From: an uncultured Paludibacter sp.
Lineage (GTDB): Bacteria; Bacteroidota; Bacteroidia; Bacteroidales; Paludibacteraceae
Length of the DNA: 64,000 bases
Reading direction: 5' to 3'
NCBI GenBank assembly: GCA_937927845.1
Contig: CALFXE010000112.1
Span: 44,523-108,522 of the forward strand
Shown piece after piece: positions 54,243 to 62,632 of this stretch. Below the pieces are notes generated by a model. It had not been told where the DNA came from, made no database searches, and saw nothing but the letters and a program-made list of their open reading frames with translations. Each line of letters starts with the position of its first letter. The stretch's first letter is position 1. Position numbers and translations under genes: made by a program.

Positions 54243-55265
54243 ATGATATCAAAAGTTATTGCAGAAGATCTGGTTCACAAGGTTAAATATGCTATAAATG
54301 AAGCTGATAGCATTGCTATGGTTATTCATGTCGGACCGGATGGTGATGCTATGGGTGCATCACTTGGAATGTTGCATTATTTAAAAAGTTGCGGCAAATC
54401 GCCTTTTATTGTTGCGCCATCTGCCTTTCCTGCCTTTTATGAATGGATGCCAGGAGCTGATTCTGTCTATGTATTTGAAAGAGATGCTGAAAAAGCTACG
54501 GAACTGTTATCGAATGCTGATTTGATAATTGCTCTGGACTTTAATACACCTAAGCGTATGGCTGAGGTAGAGCCTGTTGTGCTCGCAGCAGAAGGTAAGA
54601 AAATTATGATTGATCATCATTTAAATCCGGGTGACTTTGCTGATATTGTGATTTCACATCCTGAAATATCTTCTACAAGTGAGTTAGTTTTTCGCTTAAT
54701 TTGCAGAATGGGCGATTTTTCAAAAATCAATTTAGCATGTGCAGAATGTATTTATACCGGCATGATGTCGGATACAGGAGGTTTTACTTACAATTCAAAT
54801 GATCAGGAAATTTATGTGATAATATCTGAATTGATAAAGCTTGGTGTTGATAAAGATGAAATATACAGAAAGGTTTTTAATACTTATTCTGATCATCGCC
54901 TCCGATTGATGGGTTATTGTTTGTATGAAAAGATGAAAGTTTATCCTGAGTATAAATCTGCTCTTATAACTCTTACTGCTGAAGAAATGGAGCGATTTAA
55001 TTATGTAAATGGTGATTCTGAAGGATTTGTGAATATTCCACTGTCTATTCAGGGCATCGATTTTTCTGTTTTTATGAGAGAAGAGACTGATAAAATAAAA
55101 ATTTCTTTACGTTCGCAAGGTACCTTTCCTACAAACAAATTTGCTGATGATGTGTTTGGTGGTGGCGGTCATCTAAATGCTTCCGGTGGTGAGTTTTATG
55201 GTTCAATGGAGGAGGCAGTTAAGATTTTCGAAGACACTTTGCCTGCATATAGAGATTTTTTTTAA
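54243..55265 (+). CDS. DHH/DHHA1 phosphoesterase (NrnA-like nanoRNase / pAp phosphatase)
   Basis: 340 residues from the ATG at 54243. Metal-binding set: VIHVGPDGDAMGASLG, ALDFNTPKR, IDHHLNPGDF (the DHH motif) and MMSDTGGF. The C-terminal DHHA1 part ends GGGGHLNASGGEF. NrnA-type proteins degrade oligoribonucleotides of 2-5 nt and dephosphorylate 3'-phosphoadenosine 5'-phosphate; in Bacteroidetes the family is usually annotated this way. Cytoplasmic. VIHVGPDGD in place of the usual H-x-x-PDxD-x-x-G is a normal variant. Confidence 0.93.
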   Translation: MISKVIAEDLVHKVKYAINEADSIAMVIHVGPDGDAMGASLGMLHYLKSCGKSPFIVAPSAFPAFYEWMPGADSVYVFERDAEKATELLSNADLIIALDFNTPKRMAEVEPVVLAAEGKKIMIDHHLNPGDFADIVISHPEISSTSELVFRLICRMGDFSKINLACAECIYTGMMSDTGGFTYNSNDQEIYVIISELIKLGVDKDEIYRKVFNTYSDHRLRLMGYCLYEKMKVYPEYKSALITLTAEEMERFNYVNGDSEGFVNIPLSIQGIDFSVFMREETDKIKISLRSQGTFPTNKFADDVFGGGGHLNASGGEFYGSMEEAVKIFEDTLPAYRDFF

Positions 55266-55287
55266 TATAAACCGCTGATGTTATCAT

Positions 55288-55410
55288 TAGTGAATAGTGA
55301 ATAGTGATTAGTGAATAGTTTGGAGTAATTAAGCACTAAACGTTAATAACCAATTACTAATTACCAATCACCAATCACCAATCACTATAACACATTAGCA
55401 CATTAATTAA
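55288..55410. repeat. Degenerate 7-mer repeat block between the DHH gene and apgM
   Basis: Four to five copies of TAGTGAA from 55288, then a run of CCAATCA/CCAATTA units, then ACACATTAGCACATTA, the inverted form of the TAATGTGC family. The block ends only two nt before the apgM start codon. Confidence 0.8.
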
Positions 55411-55412
55411 AT

Positions 55413-56624
55413 ATGAAATATATAATTATTTTGGGTGACGGAATGTCAGATGAACCAATTTCCAGCATTGGAAATAAAACTCCATTACAGGTTGCCCATA
55501 AACCAAATATTGATAAAATAGCACAACTTGGTAGTTGTGGTATGCTCCATACCATTCCTGAGGGTTTTGCTCCGGGAAGTGAAATTGCTAATTTGAGTGT
55601 TTTAGGGTATAATGTCCCTGAGGTATTTGAAGGACGTGGCTCGCTTGAAGCTGCAAGTATGGGTGTAAATATCGAACCTGATGAAATGGCGATGCGCTGT
55701 AACTTAATTTGTGTTCAAGATGGTAAAGTGAAAAATCATTCTGCAGGGCATATAAGTAATGAAGAAGCCGAAGAATTGATTCTTTTCTTACAAAAAGAGC
55801 TTGGTAATGATATTGTAAGTTTCTATGCTGGTGTCTCTTATCGCCATCTTATCAAGATAAAAAATGGGAGTAAAAAAATAAAATGTACTCCTCCTCATGA
55901 TGTCCCCGGCACTCCTTTTACTGATGTATTGATTAAAGCTGTTGATGAAGAAGGTGTAGCAACTGCTAATTTCTTGAATGATTTGGTTGTACGCTCACAA
56001 GCTTTACTCGAAAATCATCCTGTAAATTTGAAAAGAGCTGCAGAAGGTAAGGATAAAGCTAATAGTATCTGGCCATGGTCGCCCGGATATAAACCTACAA
56101 TGAAGACACTTCAAGAACTGTATGGTTTGAATGGTGGTACTGTAATCTCTGCTGTAGATTTAATACGGGGTATTGGTGTATATGCAGGTTTGAAAGTGAA
56201 ATTGGTCGAGGGTGCAACCGGTCTGTATAATACAAATTATGAAGGTAAAGCTCAGGCTGCAATTGATGCTCTCAAAACAGATGATTTTGTATATCTGCAT
56301 ATTGAAGCAAGTGATGAAGCCGGTCATGAAGGCGATGTAGACTTAAAAATCAAGACAATAGAATATCTCGATCAAAGGATTGTAAAACCTATTTTTGATG
56401 CTGTTTCTAAATGGGATGTGCCTGTTACAATTGCTATATTACCCGATCATCCAACTCCTTGTGCATTACGTACTCACACTATGGATCCTGTGCCTTTTAT
56501 CATCTACCGTTCTAATGAAAAAGGCGATGATGTTGCAGTCTACGATGAGTTTTCTTGTCGTAATGGTAGTTATGGTAATTTACGGGAAATGGAATTTATG
56601 CAGACTTTCATTCAAAAAGAATAA
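55413..56624 (+). CDS. apgM-family phosphoglycerate mutase, possibly acting as homoserine kinase
   Basis: 403 residues. The alkaline-phosphatase-superfamily metal site is visible: IILGDGMSDEP at the N-terminus, Ser56 in APGSEIANLS (likely phospho-acceptor), and EASDEAGHEGD and LPDHPTPCALRTHT toward the end. The family is annotated as cofactor-independent 2,3-bisphosphoglycerate-independent phosphoglycerate mutase. Homologues next to thrA/thrC in genomes lacking thrB have been predicted to replace homoserine kinase; here thrC lies one gene away, so this role is plausible. No thrB is in the window, but only the full genome can tell. The stop overlaps the start of the DNA methylase gene (TAATG). 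Confidence 0.88.
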   Translation: MKYIIILGDGMSDEPISSIGNKTPLQVAHKPNIDKIAQLGSCGMLHTIPEGFAPGSEIANLSVLGYNVPEVFEGRGSLEAASMGVNIEPDEMAMRCNLICVQDGKVKNHSAGHISNEEAEELILFLQKELGNDIVSFYAGVSYRHLIKIKNGSKKIKCTPPHDVPGTPFTDVLIKAVDEEGVATANFLNDLVVRSQALLENHPVNLKRAAEGKDKANSIWPWSPGYKPTMKTLQELYGLNGGTVISAVDLIRGIGVYAGLKVKLVEGATGLYNTNYEGKAQAAIDALKTDDFVYLHIEASDEAGHEGDVDLKIKTIEYLDQRIVKPIFDAVSKWDVPVTIAILPDHPTPCALRTHTMDPVPFIIYRSNEKGDDVAVYDEFSCRNGSYGNLREMEFMQTFIQKE

Positions 56625-57715
56625 TGATGGATGGATACGGAAAATTCACAACTCAAGGAATAAAATATGCAGGTTCGAAGTTGAAATTGATTCCGTATAT
56701 TGTTGATGTTATATGCTCATTAGATAATATAAAAAACGTACTTGATGGGTTCAGCGGAACTACGAGAGTATCACAAGCTTTTGCTCAATTAGGTTACAAC
56801 ACAACTTCTAACGATATTTCGGTTTGGTCGGAAGTGTTTGCTACTTGCTACCTGAAGGCAGATAAACCAACAGAATTTTATCAGCATATCATAGATGAGC
56901 TGAATTCTTTAAATGGTATCGATGGTTGGTTCACTGAACACTATGGTGGAGATGATGTGAGTTCTAAAAAACCATTTCAAAAGAAAAATACTCGGAAATT
57001 AGATGCAATAAGGTGCGCAATTGATAAAATGCAGCTCGAATGGGAAGATAAATGTGTGTTATTAACAAGCCTGATTCTCGCTATGGATAAGGTCGACAGT
57101 ACACTCGGACATTATGCGGCATATTTATCGAAATGGTCGAAACGATCTTATAATGACTTATTGCTGAAAGTTCCTTACAGGTATAAGGTAAAAGGTAAAA
57201 ATGACGTTTTACGTGGGGATGTTTTTGATGTTGTTAAGAATGATGAGTTTGATTTTGCTTATTTTGATCCTCCTTATGGCTCGAATAACGATAAAATGCC
57301 ATCAAGTCGTGTGAGATACCAGTCGTATTATCATTTGTGGACGAGTGTAATTAAGAATGACCATGCAGAATTATTCGGAAAAGCAGGTAGGCGAGAGGAT
57401 ACGAGAGATAAAAATGCAATATCGAGTTTTGAGGAATTTAGAAGGAATGCTGATGGTAAATTTATTGCGCTTGAAGCTCTGAAAAAGTTAATCGACACAA
57501 CTAAATCGAGATATATTTTGTTGTCATATAGTTCCGGAGGAAGGGCAACCAAGGAAGAATTACATGATATTATAACACAGAGTGGTAAACTTGTTTTTGC
57601 AAAAGAAATCGATTATAAGAAAAATGTAATGAGTAATATGCGCTGGACAAACGAATGGGTTAATAGTGATGGAGCGCATCATGAATATTTGTTTTTGATG
57701 AAGAAATATAGATAG
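56624..57715 (+). CDS. Orphan D12-class DNA adenine methyltransferase
   Basis: 363 residues from the ATG at 56624 (a second ATG directly follows). SAM-binding KYAGSKLKLIPYI and DGFSGTTRVSQAF at the N-terminus and the catalytic Asp215-Pro-Pro-Tyr in FAYFDPPYGSN give the order of the Dam-like alpha class. No restriction enzyme or specificity subunit is adjacent. The recognition site cannot be read from sequence. The gene is fused transcriptionally to the apgM-like gene (1-nt overlap) and followed by a repeat block, then thrC. It is likely an insertion into an otherwise amino-acid operon; horizontal origin is inferred. Confidence 0.88.
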   Translation: MMDGYGKFTTQGIKYAGSKLKLIPYIVDVICSLDNIKNVLDGFSGTTRVSQAFAQLGYNTTSNDISVWSEVFATCYLKADKPTEFYQHIIDELNSLNGIDGWFTEHYGGDDVSSKKPFQKKNTRKLDAIRCAIDKMQLEWEDKCVLLTSLILAMDKVDSTLGHYAAYLSKWSKRSYNDLLLKVPYRYKVKGKNDVLRGDVFDVVKNDEFDFAYFDPPYGSNNDKMPSSRVRYQSYYHLWTSVIKNDHAELFGKAGRREDTRDKNAISSFEEFRRNADGKFIALEALKKLIDTTKSRYILLSYSSGGRATKEELHDIITQSGKLVFAKEIDYKKNVMSNMRWTNEWVNSDGAHHEYLFLMKKYR

Positions 57716-57719
57716 TTTT

Positions 57720-57905
57720 GAATTAGGAGTTTAGAGTGTAGAGTGACAGATGGTACGCGGATGACACGGATGCAAGCAACGCTGATATATAATCCGCGTT
57801 TGAAAATCAGCGTTATCAGCGTGCCAATACAATTTTGTACTTCCTCAGTTTTTTACTAAATATTCGTAAGAGACTATAGACCATTAGACTATCGACTATA
57901 ACATA
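57720..57905. repeat. Composite dispersed repeat between the methylase and thrC
   Basis: Three parts: gtttagagtgtagagtg units (57729-57745); ATGGTACGCGGATGACACGG and on to GTGCCAATAC (57750-57830), nearly the same as 59238-59317; and gactatagaccattagacta units (57872-57895), the inverse of those at 49990. It contains ACGCGGAT (57755), AACGCTGAT (57778), ATCCGCGT (57792) and ATCAGCGTT (57806) in crossing order. Confidence 0.85.
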
Positions 57906-57929
57906 TTATTAGTATAATTATTAAATAAA

Positions 57930-59252
57930 ATGCTTTATTACAGTACAAATAAAAAGATTAAGGACATAGGTTTGAGTGATGTGGTAATCAAAGGACTTGC
58001 TGAAGACAAGGGACTTTTTATGCCAAATGTGATTCCTGTATTAGATGATAACTTCTATGGAAATATTGAAGATATGTCGTTTCAGGAAATTGCATATCAT
58101 GTCGCAAATGCTTTGTTTGGCGAAGATATTAATGCTGGAGACCTAAAAAAAATTGTGTATGAAAGTCTGAACTTCGATATTCCTTTGGTAAAAGTTACCG
58201 ATAATATCTATAGTCTTGAGCTTTTTCACGGACCAACCCTTGCTTTTAAAGATGTTGGTGCACGTTTTATGTCGCGAATGTTAAGCTATTTTATAACTAA
58301 AAATGGTGATTCAAAGGCAAATGTTAATGTTTTAGTCGCAACATCAGGAGACACAGGCAGTGCTGTTGCAAACGGATTTCTCGATGTTGAAGGCATCCAT
58401 GTTTATGTGCTTTATCCCAAGGGATTAGTCAGTCCTATTCAGGAATGTCAGTTTACTACTCTTGGAAAGAATATTACAGCCATAGAAGTAGATGGAACAT
58501 TCGATGATTGTCAGGCTCTCGTAAAATCGGCTTTCATGGATGGCGAACTCAATGCTAAAATGAAGTTGACTTCTGCTAACTCTATTAATGTTGCGCGTTT
58601 TATGCCGCAAGCTTTCTATTACTTTTATGCTTATGCTCAACTGAAAAAGCTATCGAAAAAAGCTACCGAAAATATGGTAGTATGTGTGCCAAGCGGTAAT
58701 TTCGGTAATATCACAGCAGGATTGATTGCGAAGAAAATGGGCTTACCTATCAAACGATTTGTTGCAGCCAATAATAGAAATGATATTTTCCTTGAATATC
58801 TTAACACTGGGAAATACAATCCTCGTCCGTCTGTCGCAACTATCGCAAATGCTATGGATGTTGGCGATCCAAGTAATTTCGTACGTATTCTGGATTTGTA
58901 TGGCAACTCACATAGTGCTATTACTTCTGAAATAACAGGTTTTAGATATACTGACGAGCAAATTAAAGAAACTGTAAAGTCCTGTAAAAATGAAACAGGT
59001 TATCTCTTAGATCCACATGGTGCTTGTGGGTATCAGGCTTTAAAAGATGGGCTTCAACCGGATGAAGTTGGTGTTTTCTTGGAAACTGCTCATCCTGCAA
59101 AGTTTTTGGAAACTGTTGAAAGTATAATTGGAGAGAAAGTAGAAATACCTCAAAAACTCCAAGAATTTATGAAAGGAGAAAAGCAAACTGTAGAAATGTC
59201 TAAAGAATTCATAGACTTTAAAACTTTTCTTTTAAAAATGGAACGCAGATGA
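57930..59252 (+). CDS. thrC: Threonine synthase
   Basis: 440 residues. PLP lysine Lys107 in GPTLAFKDVGARFM, GDTGSAVANGF for phosphate binding, VCVPSGNFGNITAGL, and DPHGACGYQAL near the C-terminus. The N-terminus YYSTNKK and overall length fit the class used by Bacteroidetes. Converts O-phosphohomoserine to threonine. The last codons (KMERR) and the TGA stop lie within a dispersed repeat. Confidence 0.97.
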   Translation: MLYYSTNKKIKDIGLSDVVIKGLAEDKGLFMPNVIPVLDDNFYGNIEDMSFQEIAYHVANALFGEDINAGDLKKIVYESLNFDIPLVKVTDNIYSLELFHGPTLAFKDVGARFMSRMLSYFITKNGDSKANVNVLVATSGDTGSAVANGFLDVEGIHVYVLYPKGLVSPIQECQFTTLGKNITAIEVDGTFDDCQALVKSAFMDGELNAKMKLTSANSINVARFMPQAFYYFYAYAQLKKLSKKATENMVVCVPSGNFGNITAGLIAKKMGLPIKRFVAANNRNDIFLEYLNTGKYNPRPSVATIANAMDVGDPSNFVRILDLYGNSHSAITSEITGFRYTDEQIKETVKSCKNETGYLLDPHGACGYQALKDGLQPDEVGVFLETAHPAKFLETVESIIGEKVEIPQKLQEFMKGEKQTVEMSKEFIDFKTFLLKMERR

Positions 59253-59420
59253 CACGGATGCAAGCAACGCTAATTACAATCCGCGTTTGAAAATCAGCGT
59301 TATCAGCGTGCCAATACACTTTTACATTTTTCTCAATTTTTATAAATATTGGTAATTGATAAATAGTTTGGAATATAGAGTTTAGAGTGTTGTCTAACTC
59401 AAAACTCATAACTCTCTTAA
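59238..59420. repeat. Composite dispersed repeat overlapping the thrC 3' end
   Basis: ATGGAACGCAGATGACACGG begins inside thrC and includes its stop codon. The copy then follows the 57752 block to GTGCCAATAC with few differences. After about 59350 come ggtaattgataa and tagagtttagagtg units and ctcaaaactcataactc. The whole gap to ribE (59253-59440) is made of these. Confidence 0.85.
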
Positions 59421-59440
59421 ATAACTTAAAACTCAAAAAT

Positions 59441-60049
59441 ATGTTTTCAGGAATAGTAGAAGAAGCTGCAATGGTTGTAGCATTAGAAAAAGATGATGGC
59501 AATCTGCATATTACAATGGAATGTTCCTTTGTAGATGAATTGAAAATCGATCAAAGCATTGCGCATAACGGAGTTTGTCTTACTGTGGTTGATAAAACAG
59601 ACAAAACCTATACGGTTACTGCCATAAAGGAAACCTTAGAATGTTCAAATCTCGGACTTTTAAAAATTGGAAGTAAGGTTAATTTAGAGCGAAGTATGCT
59701 TATGAATGGTCGCTTAGATGGTCATATCGTTCAGGGTCATGTAGATCAAACTGCTGTTTGCGTCGATATTCAAGAAGCAGATGGTAGCTGGTATTACACT
59801 TTTGAATATAAATTTGATAAAGAGATGGCTCTCAAAGGATATATGACAGTCGATAAAGGCTCGGTTACAGTGAATGGAGTGAGTCTGACAGTTTGTAATC
59901 CCACAAAAAACACCTTTCAAGTTGCGATAATTCCTTATACGCACGACTTTACCAATTTTTATCAAATACAAAAAGGGACTATTGTAAATATTGAGTTTGA
60001 TATTATAGGCAAATATCTTAGCAGGATGATGGCATTTCAGAATGAATAA
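59441..60049 (+). CDS. ribE: Riboflavin synthase alpha chain
   Basis: 202 residues from the ATG at 59441; the longer frame from 59387 would translate the repeat block. MFSGIVEE at the N-terminus, two lumazine-binding halves with HNGVCLTV and VNGVSLTV, and HIVQGHVDQ in the first half. Joins two lumazines to riboflavin. Cytoplasmic; a single gene here. Confidence 0.96.
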   Translation: MFSGIVEEAAMVVALEKDDGNLHITMECSFVDELKIDQSIAHNGVCLTVVDKTDKTYTVTAIKETLECSNLGLLKIGSKVNLERSMLMNGRLDGHIVQGHVDQTAVCVDIQEADGSWYYTFEYKFDKEMALKGYMTVDKGSVTVNGVSLTVCNPTKNTFQVAIIPYTHDFTNFYQIQKGTIVNIEFDIIGKYLSRMMAFQNE

Positions 60050-60126
60050 GAAAATAAATTTGTATTTTATCAAACTTATTTGAAAATGTATTGTTAGACT
60101 ATATTATAATACATATTATGGTTTAA

Positions 60127-61275
60127 ATGAAGAAATTCATTAATGAGTCTTTTTTCAATCCTGTCATTCATGTAATACCAATATTGACGTTTCTTTTATT
60201 AGAAACACATTACTATAATGACATTAGAATTGCGTGGGTAGTATCTTTACCTGTGACAATTCTGTTTGCATTCTATGTGTACTTTTTTTACAGGTCATTG
60301 TTAAGTTGGTTTTTAGTTTCAGTCTCAGTGTACCTATGTGTAGCTGTAATAATATCATTTACACATGATTTATTTTCTATTCCTTTTCTTGTTGTTTATG
60401 GAAAATTAGTTGCTATTCCTTTCTTATTGATTCCGTGGATTTTTAAAAAGTATATTTTAATGCTTGTTGCAAAAATATCAAATAAAAAAATCGCTATGGA
60501 GAATAATTTGAATGAATTGATAAGGACTACTAATGCTATCGTGATTATTCTTCTTGTTTTTTCTTTGTCGTTTTTAATAATTTTCTTTTTTGTTACTGAG
60601 AACAGAATACAACTGTTATATCTAACATACAATATAAATATTGCTCTCTTACTATTCTATTTTATCTTTCAGACAATTCGTGTATTTGCTGTAAGAAGGA
60701 GTTTGATAAATGAGGAATGGGTGCCTATTGTCAATGATAATGGAAAAGAAATTGGCTCTATTGATTTCACTACAAGCATGGAAAATACGGGAGTTAAATT
60801 CATGCATCCGGTAGCAAGAGTTATTGTTATGGCAGGTAATAAAATGCTATTACGGAAACGAACATTTCAAGATAAGGTAAATCCTGACACTTGGGATCAT
60901 GCTATTTGTACACATGTCAGGCTAAAAGAATCGGTGATAGATGCAATAAAGAGGTCTGCTTCAGAGTTGTACGGCTTGGAAGAAGTAGGACCTGAGTTTC
61001 TATCAAACTATAAGATTGAAAATAAATATGAATATCAACATGTGCACTTATTTCTGTCTTGTAGATTTTCAGATGTGGTATTTAACTCTGAAACAAATAA
61101 GCATCAGACAAAATGGTGGACTCTTCAGCAAATTCAGGATGAACTTTCATCAGGTATTTTCACCGATAATTTCATTAAGGAGTTTGAACTTTTAAATCGC
61201 AGCGGACTTATTGATATGGGTAGATGTCAGTGTGAATGTAAACTACGCGACGAGGTTCAAAAAAATAAACCTTAA
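60127..61275 (+). CDS. Membrane protein with C-terminal Nudix domain (degenerate box)
   Basis: 382 residues. Five to six hydrophobic helices in the first about 190 residues, then a Nudix-like domain (about 225-365) with PVARVIVMAGNKMLLRKRTF, DTWDHAICTHVRLKESVIDAIKRSASELYGL and KYEYQHVHLFLSC. In the Nudix box the usual R-E-L-x-E-E-x-G reads R-S-A-S-E-L-Y-G, so two acidic metal ligands are missing or shifted. The domain resembles the isopentenyl-diphosphate isomerase branch (TWDHA-like). It may have lost hydrolase activity or bind a different ligand. Domain calls are by eye; function unknown. Confidence 0.75.
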   Translation: MKKFINESFFNPVIHVIPILTFLLLETHYYNDIRIAWVVSLPVTILFAFYVYFFYRSLLSWFLVSVSVYLCVAVIISFTHDLFSIPFLVVYGKLVAIPFLLIPWIFKKYILMLVAKISNKKIAMENNLNELIRTTNAIVIILLVFSLSFLIIFFFVTENRIQLLYLTYNINIALLLFYFIFQTIRVFAVRRSLINEEWVPIVNDNGKEIGSIDFTTSMENTGVKFMHPVARVIVMAGNKMLLRKRTFQDKVNPDTWDHAICTHVRLKESVIDAIKRSASELYGLEEVGPEFLSNYKIENKYEYQHVHLFLSCRFSDVVFNSETNKHQTKWWTLQQIQDELSSGIFTDNFIKEFELLNRSGLIDMGRCQCECKLRDEVQKNKP

Positions 61276-61373
61276 TTTTCCACTAATTATTAATTTCTTG
61301 TATCTTTACCCTCTTTTTACGAATAGTATTTCCAATTCAGCTCATATTGTTGATTTAACTAATTGTGCTTATA

Positions 61374-61649
61374 ATGTTTACAGTAGTCTTAATAATGTTG
61401 TCAGGTGTCCTTGTTGGTTTGCTTCTTCAAAAGCATAAACTTACATGGATATATAAAGTAATAAATATGCTTATTTGGTTGTTGCTATTTTTACTTGGAA
61501 TCGAAGTTGGGAGTAACAAGCAAATCATACAAGGTTTTGCTAAGATTGGATTTGAGGCGATTTTAATTGGTACGTTTGCCGTTATTGGGAGTGTAATTGC
61601 TGCTGCTATTTTTTATCGTTGGAAAATAAAAAAGCAAAATATTAAATGA
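61374..61649 (+). CDS. LysO-type lysine exporter, N-terminal half (DUF340)
   Basis: 91 residues from the ATG at 61374; a GTG three codons earlier also opens the frame. Three hydrophobic helices, with LLFLLGIEVGSNKQII typical of the LysO N-half. The stop overlaps the next gene's start by 4 nt. The two small proteins together have the length and helix content of a full LysO (about 290-300). Exports lysine or thialysine. Confidence 0.85.
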   Translation: MFTVVLIMLSGVLVGLLLQKHKLTWIYKVINMLIWLLLFLLGIEVGSNKQIIQGFAKIGFEAILIGTFAVIGSVIAAAIFYRWKIKKQNIK

Positions 61650-62248
61650 AAGGAAGTATAATTATTATATCATTCTTTGTTATTGGACTATTTTGTGGAC
61701 TTAATGGTTTAGTTACCAATGCGTTTGAGCAGTATGATTTGAGTTTTTATGTTTTATGTGCCTTAATGTTCTGTGTCGGAATCAGTATCGGAGCAAATAA
61801 AGAATCATTAGAAAGTATCAAAAAAGTTGATCCTGTGTTTCTATTATTGCCGCTTGTTACTATTTTGGGAACTTTAGTCGGAGTATCGATTCTTAGGCTG
61901 TTTATCACTTCCCATTCACTATCTGAAATACTCGCTGTAGGCTCCGGCTTCGGTTATTACTCTTTGTCATCAGTTTTTATTTCAAAATTTAAAGGAGCGG
62001 AACTCGGGACAATAGCACTGCTGTCTAACATTACAAGGGAAATACTGACTTTAACCTTAGCTCCGTTGATGGTTAAGTACTTCGGACGATTAGCACCAAT
62101 ATCAGCAGGAGGTGCAACAACTATGGATACGACCTTACCTATCATTACACGTTATTCCGGTCAGCAATATGTGGTTGTATCTGTTTTTCATGGTTTTATG
62201 GTCGACTTAAGCGTACCATTCTTGGTAACTTTGTTTTGCATGATATAA
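61646..62248 (+). CDS. LysO-type lysine exporter, C-terminal half
   Basis: 200 residues, about six helices. MFCVGISIGANKES, SGFGYYSLSSVFIS, LGTIALLSNITREILTL and APISAGGATTMDTTLP are the conserved LysO segments (acidic and Asn residues in helices form the transport site). The start ATGA overlaps the stop of the N-half gene, so both are made together. Splitting into two genes is common in this phylum and not a mutation. Confidence 0.9.
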   Translation: MKGSIIIISFFVIGLFCGLNGLVTNAFEQYDLSFYVLCALMFCVGISIGANKESLESIKKVDPVFLLLPLVTILGTLVGVSILRLFITSHSLSEILAVGSGFGYYSLSSVFISKFKGAELGTIALLSNITREILTLTLAPLMVKYFGRLAPISAGGATTMDTTLPIITRYSGQQYVVVSVFHGFMVDLSVPFLVTLFCMI

Positions 62249-62284
62249 AGAAAAACACTATAATAAATAAAATAATTTTCTTTT

Positions 62285-62314
62285 TTGTTTATTTAAAAAA
62301 AACATCTATCTTTG
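62285..62314 (+). promoter_or_regulatory. Consensus promoter of rpsU
   Basis: TTG (62285-62287), 19-nt spacer, TATCTTTG (62307-62314). It equals the Bacteroidetes sigma-ABfr consensus and is the best one in the window. Confidence 0.8.
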
Positions 62315-62359
62315 CAGTCCAAAATTTTTAAATATTAAACATAAAAATCAGTTAGTAAT

Positions 62360-62551
62360 ATGATCGTAGTTCCTGTAAAAGAAGGCGAAAACATCGAGAG
62401 AGCTTTAAAAAAATTCAAACGTAAATTTGAAAAGACAGGCGTTGTAAAAGAACTTCGTCGTCGTCAGCAATTTGATAAGCCTTCTATACTAAAGCGTGAT
62501 CAAAAGATGCACGCAGTCTATGTACAGAAGATGCAACTTGGACAAGAATAA
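62360..62551 (+). CDS. rpsU: Ribosomal protein bS21
   Basis: 63 residues: VVPVKEGENIERALKKFKRKFEKTGVVKELRRRQQFDKPS, given here by its ends VVPVKEGENIERAL and ELRRRQQFDKP. Small, very basic. Part of the 30S subunit; in Bacteroidota it takes part in hiding the anti-Shine-Dalgarno end. Highly expressed promoter upstream. Confidence 0.97.
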   Translation: MIVVPVKEGENIERALKKFKRKFEKTGVVKELRRRQQFDKPSILKRDQKMHAVYVQKMQLGQE

Positions 62552-62583
62552 AAAAATCTTATAAATTATTTCCGGATAATTTG

Positions 62584-62591
62584 TATTTTTG
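62584..62591 (+). promoter_or_regulatory. Likely -7 box of the xerC-hpf promoter
   Basis: TATTTTTG fits TAnnTTTG, 41 nt upstream of the xerC start. No -33 TTG in place. Confidence 0.4.
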
Positions 62592-62632
62592 ATTTATTTA
62601 TTTTAACTTCGTTGCAGAATTGGAATTAAGTT

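Noticed and set aside
61374..62248. LysO gene broken by a frameshift
   Set aside because: The two frames overlap by ATGA with a proper start, and both halves are complete. Split LysO is usual in this phylum.
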